In this document: positions 32,172 through 43,437 of the stretch, piece after piece
Layout: the number at the start of each line of letters is the position of its first letter
How positions within the stretch are numbered: position 1 is the stretch's first letter
Program-made: the position numbers and the translations under genes
Notes under the pieces: generated by a model
What the model saw: only the letters and a program-made list of their open reading frames with translations
Told to the model about the DNA's origin: nothing
Databases searched by the model: none
From: Sporothrix humicola
Lineage: Eukaryota > Ascomycota > Sordariomycetes > Ophiostomatales > Ophiostomataceae
Assembly (NCBI GenBank): GCA_021396245.1
Contig: WNYE01000083.1
Location: 1-64,000, forward strand
Reading direction: 5' to 3'
DNA length: 64,000 nucleotides

Positions 32172-32843
32172 GATAGAATGTTTCGTTGAGGTGAGAATAA
32201 ATGAATAAATGAACAAACGAATCAATGCAACACCGCCACGTCCAAGACCAGCAAGGGATATCAACCAAATTGATAGCCTATAGCGTTTGGAAATAAAAGG
32301 GTAGAGCACTGTGAAAATATCCATGACGATTTCGAGGGAGCCTTGTGTCTGGATTGTGGTGGAAAGTGGCGAATTCAGCTCGGCGAGCCGGTGAGCTTGG
32401 CTCCTTTTTTGTGGTGCTTTTTATGGAGAGCTTCTGTGGTGAGCTCGGGTTTGGAGCTCTGGCCTTTGTTTCCTCAAGGGGCGAATGTTGTTGCAATACA
32501 CGGCGATCCAGTGAACATGTCGATATTTAGTGTGGTTAGTGTGTTCGGCGAGATAGTGTACTTAGCGAAAAGACGGCCAAATTCATTCACGTGCACCGTT
32601 CTCCGTGTAAGTCGCCCGTCGATCGTCGCGTCATAGAGTTGAAAAGGAAAATCCGAATTGATATTTGACGTACGACGGGCACAGAAAGCTATATTTAAGG
32701 ACGACTTTTCACTTGTTTCTTGTGAGTGATGCTGCCAATTCATTCATCAAGATCACAAAATTGCAAGGCTCTCCCAGAATACCAAATTCAATAGATCAAA
32801 TCACCAAGACCAGAACCACCGACACACCACCCACCACATCACA
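32172..32843. other. intergenic: promoter of the SDR gene
   Basis: No gene was found. A TATATTTAA element lies at 32690-32698, about 150 bases before the SDR start, followed by a CA-rich leader. Confidence 0.6.
32690..32698 (+). promoter_or_regulatory. TATA-like element of the SDR gene
   Basis: The sequence TATATTTAA lies about 150 bases before the ATG at 32844. It is assigned by pattern and position. Confidence 0.45.
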
Positions 32844-33848
32844 ATGTCTTCTGCTGTCGACAAGGCCAAGGAGGTCGCCCAGAAGCTCACGGATAGCATC
32901 GGCTCGGATGGAAACTCGAATGACACTTTGGCCAACAACAACACCACCAACACCTCCAACAAATTCTCGTCCGACAACAACATCAAGCCGCAGACACAGC
33001 CGCAGCCCGGCCTCGAGCGCGACCTCGACCCGCAGCCGGTCAAGGCGCATCTTCCGACGGAAGATGAAGGTTATTCTCTCTATAAACCGGCCGGCAAGCT
33101 GCTGGGCAAGCGGGCGCTGATTACGGGCGGCGACTCGGGCATCGGGCGGGCTGTTGCCATCCTCTTTGCGATGGAGGGCGCCAGCGTCGCCATTACGCAC
33201 CTGCCGAGCGAGCTGGAGGATGCCTTGCATACAAAGGAGCAGGTGGAAAAGAATGGCGGCCGCCTGCACCTCATCGCGCGCGACCTCACGAGCCCCGGCG
33301 CGCCCAAGAGTGTGGTCGAGCAGGCCGTGCAGGCTCTGGGCGGCTTGGATGTGCTGGTCAACAACGCCGCCTACCAGCAGGAGCTGTCCGACATTGGGGA
33401 CATTTCGGAAGAGCAGTACGACCGCACGCTCGCGACCAACCTGACGGCGCCCTTTTTCGTCACAAAGTATGCCATCCCTTTTCTCCGCGAGTCGTCTTCG
33501 CCGGCCGTCATCAACACCGTCTCCGTCGACGCCTATATCGGGCCCCCCACGCACCTCGACTACGCCGTCACCAAGGGAGGGCTCATCACCTTTACGCGCG
33601 CCCTCGCCCAGCAGCAGGCCCAGCACGGCGTGCGCGTGAATGCCGTCGCGCCCGGTCCGATTTGGACGCCCCTGATCGTGGCGGCCCTCTCAAAAGAGTC
33701 GCAAAAGTCGATGCCAGAGGGCACCCTCCTCAAGCGCTGGGGCCAGCCCGTCGAGGTCGCCACCAGTTTTGTGTTTCTGGCGTCGCAGGACAGCAGCTAC
33801 ATGACCGGCCAGGTCATGCACCCCAATGGCGGGATGGCGCCGTTGTAA
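32844..33848 (+). CDS. NADP-type short-chain dehydrogenase (YghA/stress-protein-39-like)
   Basis: The protein has 334 aa in one exon and is a complete classical SDR that oxidises or reduces an alcohol/carbonyl with NAD(P). A 70-residue polar head rich in Asn, Thr and Gln precedes the domain. Visible motifs are TGGDSGIG (94-101), LVNNAAYQ, the catalytic serine in NTVSVDAY (about 226), Y240-x3-K244 in DYAVTKGG, and the family ending TGQVMHPNGGM. The pattern GKRALITGGDSGIGRAVA plus the PNGG ending is typical of the bacterial YghA and general-stress-protein-39 group, common in fungi as a general aldehyde/ketone reductase. The two SDR genes in this window are not close relatives. The gene may serve the neighbouring UstYa/acyltransferase genes or stand alone. 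Confidence 0.9.
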   Translation: MSSAVDKAKEVAQKLTDSIGSDGNSNDTLANNNTTNTSNKFSSDNNIKPQTQPQPGLERDLDPQPVKAHLPTEDEGYSLYKPAGKLLGKRALITGGDSGIGRAVAILFAMEGASVAITHLPSELEDALHTKEQVEKNGGRLHLIARDLTSPGAPKSVVEQAVQALGGLDVLVNNAAYQQELSDIGDISEEQYDRTLATNLTAPFFVTKYAIPFLRESSSPAVINTVSVDAYIGPPTHLDYAVTKGGLITFTRALAQQQAQHGVRVNAVAPGPIWTPLIVAALSKESQKSMPEGTLLKRWGQPVEVATSFVFLASQDSSYMTGQVMHPNGGMAPL

Positions 33849-34402
33849 GTTGTAGGGAATGTTACGAAGAACTCAAGATTGGTTGACAGAGGAGGGAGGT
33901 GAGAGTAAAATCCAAAGTTGTCCTGTCCGAAACGACAAAAACGAATGGAAATACAAGACATGAACATAAGGCATGGATTATCAAAGATGAAATGAAAAGA
34001 ACAGGATAAATAAAGGCTGTCTCTCTGTTCTATGTTTACGCGGTTATTTAGTATGCCACATTAAACTGCTTCAATAATGCTTCATATCTCAGACATTTGT
34101 GAGCCATGTCGATTCCATAGGAGGGAGTCTGTGTCGTGCTATCAAAGCAATGCTTGAGGGACTGCTGTTGCTGTTTACAGTCTAAGGTGGCATGAATACA
34201 GTTCTGTTATGGTCGTGATGATAGAATTTGTGTACATTGCATCGTGATAATTAATGGAATAAAATGAACAAGATTATCATAAAGAAAAAGAAAACAAAAC
34301 TCCCATCAAAATCAATCGCTATTGTACATTATGTTCATTCTGCAGTCAATTTGACTGTCATCTGACGATCTGCTTATATCACCTTCAATGTTTCTCTCTC
34401 GT
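33849..34402. other. convergent intergenic region
   Basis: This AT-richer 3' flank lies between the converging SDR and second UstYa-like genes. No feature is supported. Confidence 0.6.
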
Positions 34403-35293
34403 CTATGGCGTCGACGGCAGAATGGCACCCGGGTTCGCCGGCTTCAACCAATCTTCCGGCAGCGTATCAACAGGCGGCGCCTGCAGTCTCCCCGCCCAGG
34501 CCTTGACGGCGTCGTAGTTCTTGCACATGTGCGTGGTGTGAAAGTCGGGAAACGCGGCGGGCTTTTCGGGGTTGTACCAGACCTGCCCCAAAACGGCGGT
34601 GTCGACGTTGCACATGAGGACCTGCCGGATAATGTCGACGCAGTGGCTCACGTGCTTTTGCAGAATGTCGCCGTCGTTTTTAAAGGCGTGCGTGCCGAGC
34701 GCGCGGTAGTAGTCGATGTTGTAGTACAAGGACTTGCGGACCAAATTCAGACAGTGCAGGTGGTGCATTCCTTCGACATTGACGAGGTAGCCGCCGCCGT
34801 ACTTTTCGGAGCGCTGGACGTGGTTTTCGGTGAGACCGCTGCGCGGGCCCGCTTCTGCGGGAATGACGCCGGCCCTAAAATCAAGGCCCAAGGACTCCCA
34901 GGCGGCGTCGACGTCGGGCGCGCCCGGCTTGCGGAAGATTGTTTCTTCGAGGAAGGACCCGTTAAACTTGACCGGGGCGTAGTGCACCTGCACGTCGTCG
35001 AGCAGCGGCGAGTACTGCGTGGTGTGGGCGGCGCACTGAGCGTCGAGGCGGCGCGGTGCATAGGCCGAGAAGCGGCCGGCCAGCGCGCCGATGATAAGGG
35101 AGGACACATTGGTCAGGGAGAGCACCGCCACCACGACGCAAGCACGCTTCCACCGGGAGGAGCCTGACGACGACTCTTTCTCAGACAGCTGCTTCGGCAG
35201 GGACGTGTCCGACCCGATGAAGCGCGTCGACTCGCCGGCCTCGACCTCGGTGTCGTCGTCGGAATGGCGGAGTGGACGGTAGTCGGAAGGCAT
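34403..35293 (-). CDS. second UstYa-like (DUF3328) oxidase
   Basis: The protein has 296 aa in one exon. The plan is the same as in other UstYa proteins: a charged cytosolic head (1-48), one TM segment (about 50-72), then a lumenal domain with the two signature motifs HHLHC (177-181) and HVSHC (214-218), and CKNYDAVKAW near 257-266. The first motif is followed by LNLVRK and the second by VDIIRQVLMC, both usual. It is not a close copy of the UstYa-like protein at 27071, since spacing and head sequence differ and this gene has no introns. UstYa proteins often act in pairs on one metabolite, so the two genes may work together. The start is the ATG at 35293 before MPSDYRPLRHSDDDTEVE. Confidence 0.9.
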   Translation of the reverse strand: MPSDYRPLRHSDDDTEVEAGESTRFIGSDTSLPKQLSEKESSSGSSRWKRACVVVAVLSLTNVSSLIIGALAGRFSAYAPRRLDAQCAAHTTQYSPLLDDVQVHYAPVKFNGSFLEETIFRKPGAPDVDAAWESLGLDFRAGVIPAEAGPRSGLTENHVQRSEKYGGGYLVNVEGMHHLHCLNLVRKSLYYNIDYYRALGTHAFKNDGDILQKHVSHCVDIIRQVLMCNVDTAVLGQVWYNPEKPAAFPDFHTTHMCKNYDAVKAWAGRLQAPPVDTLPEDWLKPANPGAILPSTP

Positions 35294-38200
35294 TGTGTGG
35301 GTGTGAGTGAAAAGAGAAAGAAAGGAAAGGAAAGAAAAAGAGAAGAAATAAGAAAAGTCAAGATGATGTCGACTGAGAAGACTGTGATTGAGGAATATGC
35401 AGGATGCAGGATGAGATGCAGACAGGAGATGCAAGTCAAGATAAATCAAAACAGAGATGGGAAACGTCGGAAAATATCTTGTAAAGGCTTCGAGAGACGT
35501 TTGATTAGAGTTAAAGTTCAAGGCAAAGACCGGATTTGGGTAGTCCTGTGATGAGAATGTGGTTGACCTGGTAAAATACGATGCACGCGAGAAGAACGAG
35601 AAGAACGGTGTTGTCTGTTGTGTTTCGTGAGAATAGAAAAGGAAAGAGGCCGGAGTGATAAACAAGGTTGGACGTAGAAGCAACAGACAAAAAGGCTAAA
35701 GAGGGATGGAAAGGAAAAGAGGCAGGAAAAAGAAAATAAGAGCAAGGATAAGACTGAGAGCGACTGTGGCGGTGACAATATCTAAGAGAGACTGAATGGC
35801 GGTGGAATACTAAACTCGTATGTTTTGTCGTTCGTTTTTGTTGAAAAGCTTTTGATAATTCTCTCTTTCTTTTCTTTTTTTCTCTCTTTCTGACTTGCTT
35901 TTCCTTTTTGGCTGCAGTCCGTTTCTCTGCCAGTTTCTGTCAGTCTTCTATCATCTGTCTCGTACTTTGACTGCCGTTGATTTAGACTCTATTTTTGAAT
36001 TTCCTGTTTCTCCTCTTTGTGTTGGTGGCAAGTCCCTGTATTTGGGCCGTTTAGTGCATGTCTCGCCCAGCTGTAGCGTCTTGTGTCGACTTTCGACGAG
36101 TTCGTCAGCGGCCCTCGTGTTAGTCGCGCCCTGTATTCAACGGTCGTTAGCTAGTGTCGAGGCGCTATTGAAACAGTCAGCGTCTCTCTTTCTCTCTTTC
36201 TCTCTTTCGAATCTCTCCCCCTCGGGAACAAAGCCTCGTTCCCCGCCTCGCTCTCCCTCCTCCAAACCGTCGGACAGGACCCTCCAATACGATGAGCTAG
36301 TCCGAGTCTACTACTTCTTGGCTTGCAGTCAAGTGAGGTCAGGTCAAAGGCAACAGAACGACCAAGGCAACGGAACAAGAAGGCTGGCTGTCGATCCTAT
36401 TTCCGTGGTCAGGCCAGTCACTGTTTTCGTCGTCAAGGTCGTCTCTTCTTTCGTCCGTCTTGCTGTCCCACCGTTATGCACATCTATGCTCCTTTTAGGA
36501 TTCAATGGTTGCAGAAAGAGGCTGTTCCGGCTGAGCTGGGACAGACGGAGAGAAAGAGCGCTGTAAGTGGACAGTTCCTGCCAAAGGATCGATGCGCTGT
36601 CGCCTCAGCTTACATGCAGGTGTGTGTGTGCACAACCATACATACTTTCAGTGTCCTCTCCATCTTATGGTCGTTTACAGCCTCTTTTTGCGCCTTTTGG
36701 GAATGTTTGCGTGCAACCCGCCGTGTATTTTTATGTCTTTTCGCCTCCTTTGTCTTGGCTTCCCACGATGCCTCGATGCTATCTGAAGTCCTTGTGCTGT
36801 CTATTTTTGCTGTCGACGTCCACTGGCTGCCAATTGCATCTTTGGCAGACTGTGCATGCAGATTGTGGAGAAAAGAAGGCAGGAAGCTATGCTTATTCTC
36901 GTGCCATTCCATGCCATGTTCTCACCATGCATCTGATGTATCTTTCACCTCTTCTTCTGACCTCGTTTCTGCACCTACTGACCAGCCATCTACTCAGCAA
37001 CCGGTCCCCAGCCTGATGCATTCTCTGCATTTCCTTGTTTCTGAGCTGTTGCTGCAGCCTTTTCCACTCTGTTTATGGTCGGCTGGGGAATACGAGTTGC
37101 GGGGTCGTTTTCGGCAGAATGAGAGTGAGGTTTTTTTACTGCTACCCGAGTGTTCTTCACGATGTCTTGCCCGTCAGCTGAGAAGGCGGTGGGACAAAGT
37201 ACACACACAGTCCACCCAAAGACACAAAGACGATCTGTTGATCATCACTGATAGAGGCGATAATAGATACGATAAGAAAGACAAAAAACAAAAGACGGCA
37301 GACGGCAGACGTATCACGGGTTTGTGCACAGATGTTGGGTACTTACTTTATGGAAAGGCGGCGTAGACTGGCGGAGACTGGGGAAAGTCAACAATACGAG
37401 GCGGGACGACGCCAAGACTTTGACACTACTTATACAGAAAGGTAAAAGGCAAAAAGAAAAGCCGACGGATCACAGACAGCGTCGATCGTGGGGCTCAAAA
37501 CGAGAGACGAGAAGGACGAGAAAAGAGTGAGCACAGCCGGCGATGCCGCGGGTGAAGAGAAAAATAAAATAATGAAAATAAAAGAAAAAGTGAAAGTGAA
37601 AAAAGAAAATGAAAAAAAGAAAGGAAGTACAGCGGCGAGAGGGAAGGGAATGCAGAAGGCTGCCGGCTGGCATCCGATGTTGACCGTCCACTGCAGCCAC
37701 TGTATTCCATGCTGTGCTCCCATTCTCACGTCTTCTGTCTTGTCCGTGTCTCGTCTTATGTCGCCATTTCAGACGGCTTTGGGTGCTGCATGTTTCCATG
37801 CTCCTTTGAGGATCTGGAATGGGATTTGCTGCGGCCGCTGACGAGAGATGTCTTTGCAACATTCCCTACGAATGTACAATCTATGATTCCCTCGAAACAC
37901 TCGATCTCGACATACACGAAGGTGAATACGTTTGCGTAAATTATATTGTATATTGCAATAAAATAGACTGTACAGCACACATCACACACCACTCTACAGG
38001 GTCCTCGCTGGTAAAGTACCGTTCACTCTAAATTGATTGAACTGATCGTCTTCCACAGATCTACGTCATTGCTTGGCTTCGTTGGGACGCACTCAATATT
38101 TTTCATATTTTATACGAGATCTATCAACAGCCTTCTCTTTTTTGTCAAGTACTTTGTCGACGTCCCCGATTTTCCTGTCTTGGATGGTAGTCTGCCTCTC

Positions 38201-41200
38201 TCGTTCCCGTTGTATCCGTTGGAAAGTACTCTTTGCTCTTTTTGGGTCAAGATCTTACAGCCTCACAGCTCACCTCCAGAGTACACCAAAATCCACTTGC
38301 ATCTGCACACATTGACTTTTTGACCAAAACCTCGTATTGGCTTCTCCGCATGGTGCAGGCATGACCTCTAGTAGCGCCCGTTGCGGGGCAGTCTACACTC
38401 TATTTTCTTCCTTCTCTTTTTGGGTTGTCTCTTTTTGTTTCGTTTCTCTTTTCTTCTTTTCCGAGCCTCTTCCCTCCTTGCTTCCTCTCTTCTTCCCGCC
38501 TCGCCTTATGTTAACTGCCCCACCTTCCCCGGCCCGGTGGCAGGCGGAAGAAAGACAGGGTACGAGGGTCTCACAGCTTTGAGGGTACTTTGGTCAGCCT
38601 TCTACCGCCTTTTCTCTTTTTAATGTTCTTTTTCTTTTCTTCTTTCTTCCCTTCTTCGCCAAGACTACACTGCCGCCGTATCTCCAAGAGGATCGGCAGC
38701 GTAAACGACAAAACGACGTCAGGCCTCACCGAGGACATACACACTGACAGCAAAAAGTGACCTCTTTCTCGTATTCATGAGGGGACGGCACTCTGCAGAA
38801 AGAGAGAGAACCGAAAAACCACAATGACACAATGCCAATGACACCATGGAGACAGCTCTGACTGACGACCACTGACCCAATTGCCAATTGACCCAATTGA
38901 CTCGCGAGGCGTTCAGCCACCAACGGCATGAACAACAGACAATGCACAAACAACGTTTAGACAACGTTTAGACAACGCCCCCAAACGTTAGTCGGGACGG
39001 TTCTTTGATCACCAAGTAATGATTGCCTCATCGCCATCGCCATTACTTTCCTCTACACAGTACAGTCTCCTTCTCCAAACCACTAGCATCGCCAATTGCT
39101 CCGACGGCTGAAGTCCCAACTCTTGGTCTGCGAGTCTGCGTAGCAATATTTCCTTGTAAATCCTACACAGCAGCTCGCAAGCTCTCTGCTCTACCTCCCA
39201 ACTTCCAACTCGCAAGATGCTGTAGTCCATCCCTTGGCAAGCCACAGACACGCTATCTTCACTATATGACTATCACCACCACATTGTCGACAAACACTAC
39301 TTGACACTATCGAAGCCATTCTTTTTCGGATGGGCAAACTCCGATGCCCTTGTCTGCACTCTAAAATACAACAGTCAACGGTCGACAACATCTACAAAAG
39401 TCCAGATGCATCTTTTCAGCCATTTTCAAGTCTTTCTTTGTATCTACTCACTGCCACTCTCTCCAATTGACCATTGAGATCAAGCATTGGACGCCTCAAT
39501 ATTGACGGCGAACGCCTCGTGGAAAATAAAAAAAATTGTAAAATGTAAATCCCTTGTCCACGTTCTTGCACAGATGGTGTACAATGCAAGTCTCTCATAG
39601 GCATGTCTCCCTTCATTCTCGCTACTCTTGTTCCCCTCATTTTGCTTTTTCTGTCCATTTTCTCGTGTCGTATCATATTCTGAGCCGTCTCCACTGGCAC
39701 TGGATATTCACAGTACAGGCTAAGGCCGCACATGTGTAAGGTATCGATGTACTCGGAAGCATGAGCTGTAGTCGCATTTGCATGGCAAGCACATTCCGTA
39801 GCTGGAGAAACCAGGGTTCAGTACTGTCCCACTTTCCGCTTTCTGCTTTCCGCCTTCCACTTACACGCAAAGTACACTAACAACCTCGAATACGGACTGC
39901 GGAGCAGCTCTCCGCCGAACGGTGAAAGAGAGCTGCGATCCAAAGAAGAGAAGAGAAAAGAGAAAGAAGAGTACTCATTTCTCCGGGGCTCTCTTGTGCC
40001 GTTTTGTCTCCAATGCACGCCTTCTCAGTAAATGTCTCGCTTTCTTGTCCAACATGTCAGCCCCAAGTCTTGTTTTTGTCTTTTTTTTTTGTCTTTTGTT
40101 CGGTCTTCTCGCCTCATGCCAACCGCTTATCCAAGCCACAAAATACATCCACAAAACCTACAGAAAGCTTACAGCATATCTCTTGGCTCTCACCATTCGT
40201 GCACCTCTCGCCCCCTGCACTGATCCTTTGTTACCGACGTGCTTTTGTCTTTATGCCCTGCTTTCTATTTTCAGCCCAGCACTCCAGTCTGTTTCTTTGG
40301 TACCCGGCAAAGTGGAGAGGGATAGAAACCAGTGCCAACACAGCCGCTGTAGACGAGAGCCAAGAAAAATGACGGCAAGAAAAAGAAAACACCAAGCAAA
40401 ACAACACAATGGACTCCAACATCTCCACAAAATAAGGGATATTCCATTTGCGCCTCGTATCCCTGCACTCACTAACACGATTGGCTACGGAGAACACTGC
40501 CAGACTACGTCGTACTTTGACTACGACTACCGCCACTAACAACAACATCTTTTTCTTTCTTTTCTTCTGTCTTTACACACCGACCGTATCCCCGTGCGCC
40601 GTGCGCTGTTCCCCGTGGCTACGTTACTTTGTTACTTGCGACTCCGAGCTTGCTTTACGAGGCGGCTGGGATGTTCGTCACGAGACAATGGAAAATGTAA
40701 GAAAAAGAATGAAAGAAGAGGCAGTTTGACAAAGAATGGTCGATCTGCGGCGCTGCCCGGCTCGGCAGTCTGAGAGAGGGAGAAACAAAGAAAGAGGAAG
40801 AGAAAATAGAGGGAAAAGAGGCAGGGTGAACGAGGAGCAAAGACCCCGAGCTCGATTGACGATCCAGTGATCACATCATTGGATTGCTCTTCATTTGCCA
40901 ATTCGTGTTTGACGCAGGACCCTGCTATAGCGAGGATGAGGAGCGTGCTTGTGAATAACGACATCGATGATACACCAGGGATAATATCAACACAGCACAC
41001 TTCAGAGCACTCTAGACACTCTAGATGCACACTCGACCCAACAGACAACAACGCATACTCACCGGCACAAACAAAACCAACATCGATCTGTGCTGGCCAG
41101 ACCATATTTCAAGATCTGGAGGGAGTGAAAATAGAACACACGGTAGGTGAAGTGAGCTGAACAGCCTCTTCCTGTTCCATCTCTGTCTCTTTCCTTTTTT

Positions 41201-42125
41201 TATTCTGTCTTTCCAGTCCTCTCCACCAGATCATCGTGCAGATGCTCGTCTCACCCGCCCTGTTTAAGCTTGTTAAGCTTAGTTTTTGGGAAGGTGACTC
41301 TGTTGTGTCGAGTGTCTCGTGTGAACCCTGTCTCTGTCTCGGAGAGGTATTTACTGTTTACGGATTACAGTCTACGGCTTTACGGTTTACGGTTTACGGT
41401 TCTTGATCCTCTGATCCTTGGTCCTTTTCGTCTTCTGCGCCCATCATTCGCCTTTGGTCATATCTAGTAACTTCTGTTTCTGTTTTTGGAAAAGAATAGT
41501 CAAAAACTAGCAGTCGACAGAGAAAAGCCGACGCAGTGGAGGGGCGTGCATGTGGATGTGGATGCATCCTCAGACTGCAAGTCTGCAAAAGGGTGGGTGT
41601 GAACCAAGAGGGAAGAGGGAGCGGCCGGATGTGAGATGCGTCTCCGCCTCTCCACCTCTTCTCTCTTCCACTCTTCTCTCCAACATGTTGTCATCCCTCT
41701 ACGCCTTAGCCTTGTTCGGGTCTTTTTTCTTTCTGGTTTCTCGTCTTCGGGTCTTGGGCCTCGTCTTTTGTCCTTTTGTTTCCTTTCTTGGATTCTTGGG
41801 CTTGGATTCTTGGGTCACTTCCACTTCCACTTCCTCTTCTCTCCGTCCAGCCAGCTCCGCCTCCTCCGTCCAACCTCTCTCTCGCCTCTCGCTTCTCATC
41901 TCTCACTCATCGTCCTTCCTCACCTCTTTGTCTCCCCCTCCCTCGTATTATCATACATATAAACCCGTCTTCCCCGGCCTTTTCCCCTCCATCTTCTCTC
42001 TTTTCTTTCATCATCACTCAGATCTTCTCATCAATCACTAATCATTCTTCTCATCTCTCATCTCTCACCTCACTCACAATTACTTCTCCAAGTTAATTCT
42101 TTACTCTTCACACCCCACACTCAAA
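35294..42125. other. 6.8-kb gene-free stretch
   Basis: No supported gene. A long open frame at 36323-37366 starts with TTG, has no GC-biased third positions and shows no domain. Other frames are low-complexity, driven by strand-biased pyrimidine or purine runs. A micro-palindrome, CTGC-GGA-GCAG, lies at 39897-39907. The right end (41640-42125) is a CT-rich promoter and leader. Confidence 0.55.
41958..41963 (+). promoter_or_regulatory. TATA box of the Tyr-rich repeat protein gene
   Basis: A TATAAA element is followed by a CT-rich stretch and a CA-rich leader up to the ATG at 42126. This architecture is common for strongly expressed fungal genes. Confidence 0.55.
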
Positions 42126-42500
42126 ATGAAGGCCTCGTTCATCCTCTCTGCCGTTGTTCTGGCCAGCTCGGCCGCCGCCGCTCCCGCCGCTGCTGCTCCC
42201 GCTGCTGCCGATGTCGCCGCTCGCGGTGACGCCAAGGCTGACGGCTACGCCACCTACGGCGACTACCCGCCGCCCAAGGACGGCTACGCCTCGTACGGAG
42301 ACTACAAGGGCGACGGCGAGAAAGACACCAGCAAGGACAAGCCGGACAACAAGGTCGATGGCTATGCCACGTACGGCGACTACCCTCCCCCCAAGGGCGG
42401 CTACGCAACCTACGGCGACTACCCGCCGCCGGCCGGTGGCTACGGCAGCTACGGCACCTACCGCCGGTGGGTCGACAGCATCAAGTCGTTCTTCGCATAG
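42126..42500 (+). CDS. secreted Tyr/Gly/Pro repeat protein (GYATYGDYPPP repeats)
   Basis: The protein has 124 aa in one exon. A signal peptide spans about residues 1-19, followed by an Ala/Pro-rich stretch. The mature part is a repeat array: GYATYGDYPPPK, GYASYGDYK, a charged Lys/Asp spacer, GYATYGDYPPPK, GYATYGDYPPPA and GYGSYGTY. It then has RR and a short amphipathic tail WVDSIKSFFA. The RR could be a Kex2 site releasing the tail. No KR pairs separate the repeats, unlike typical Kex2-processed peptide precursors. Such proteins may be wall-associated structural proteins. Because Tyr-bearing repeats are substrates of UstYa enzymes in dikaritin-type RiPPs and two UstYa-like genes lie 7 to 15 kb away, a precursor role is a speculative alternative. 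A strong-looking promoter suggests high expression. Confidence 0.8.
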   Translation: MKASFILSAVVLASSAAAAPAAAAPAAADVAARGDAKADGYATYGDYPPPKDGYASYGDYKGDGEKDTSKDKPDNKVDGYATYGDYPPPKGGYATYGDYPPPAGGYGSYGTYRRWVDSIKSFFA

Positions 42501-43257
42501 GCGGCCTGAGAAGACATTTGACGTCACGAAGTGACGGAAAATGATTTCAAAGACGCCGGGCATCAAGCTTGGACAAAAACCCATAAACAACAAAACAACA
42601 AACAACACTGCATTTGATTTCTGCTTTTACTTGCATTCGCGGAGGATACCCTCATGACTCTCATTAACGACGGCACGGCTCACATGGCTTATTTGGATGG
42701 ATCATGTTTACGGATTATAACTACTACACATTACTGATACTACTACTTGGAGGAAACGATACACATCGGCGGACTCATTATTCATGTCTCTCCTTCATAC
42801 TTATTGATTAATACACATTTGGTTCTGCCAACAACGAGTGCAAAGAGATGAAAATGCGATTTGAAATTGTACTTGAAGATAATTATCAAAAGAAACTCGT
42901 CAATATATGTAAAAAAAATAGTCGTGTCCATCGTGCCTTCCTGTTTTGCTTCATGTCGTGTGTTCGCTGCCCGTCCCGAACGGTGTATAATGTAAGTAGA
43001 AAAGTGGATACCATTGGTGGATCCCGTCCGACTAGCTCCACCAGCCTTCCGTATCGATAAGATATTCTTTTCTTATCTGTTTGTGGGAGATGACTGGCCA
43101 GATTAAGTGTGGGTCCACTTTTAAATTTTCTAAAGATGAATTTCTCCTTCCCACGAGCACGACCTACTGTTCACCATCACCAACGACCTCATCAACGACT
43201 TTCTCATCACCACCACCTCCCGCCACCTCACACGACCCTTCACACACCCACATCAAA
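42501..43257. other. intergenic before NOP10
   Basis: No gene was found. The right 60 bases are a CA-rich leader of NOP10. Confidence 0.6.
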
Positions 43258-43437
43258 ATGCATCTCATGTGCACTGTCGACGCCAGCGGCAAGCGGCTGT
43301 ACACGCTCAAGAAGCTGACGGCCGAGGGCAAGGTGACCAAGTCGGCGCATCCCGCGCGATTCTCGCCGGATGACAAGTGGTCGCGGCAGCGGGTGACGCT
43401 GAAGCGGCGGTTTGGCCTGTTGCAGCTGGAGAAGTAG
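43258..43437 (+). CDS. NOP10: H/ACA snoRNP subunit Nop10
   Basis: The protein has 59 aa in one exon. Nop10 is a core protein of box H/ACA snoRNPs, binding the pseudouridine synthase Cbf5/dyskerin in the nucleolus and needed for rRNA pseudouridylation and telomerase RNP stability. The sequence is nearly full-family: MHLMCTVDASGKRLYTLKK at the start, TKSAHPARFSPDDKWSRQR in the middle and LKRRFGLL near the end, which is the conserved linker and helix. The length is normal for a eukaryotic Nop10. The four zinc cysteines of archaeal Nop10 are absent, as in other eukaryotes. The 3' flank is a dense cluster of short repeats. The neighbour NOB1, converging from the right, also acts in ribosome production. 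Confidence 0.97.
   Translation: MHLMCTVDASGKRLYTLKKLTAEGKVTKSAHPARFSPDDKWSRQRVTLKRRFGLLQLEK

Noticed and set aside
36323..37366. 347-codon open frame on the + strand
   Set aside because: It begins with TTG, has no domain and no GC-biased third positions, and reads as mixed Cys/Ser/Leu sequence unlike the real genes of the window.
39922..40539. 205-codon frame with a hydrophobic segment resembling a signal peptide
   Set aside because: The hydrophobic part is a T-rich tract. The rest lacks domains and codon bias.
42126..42500. Calling the Tyr-rich repeat protein a definite RiPP precursor
   Set aside because: There are no KR sites between repeats, and the nearest UstYa-like gene is 6.8 kb away across a gene-free stretch, so this is kept only as a hypothesis.
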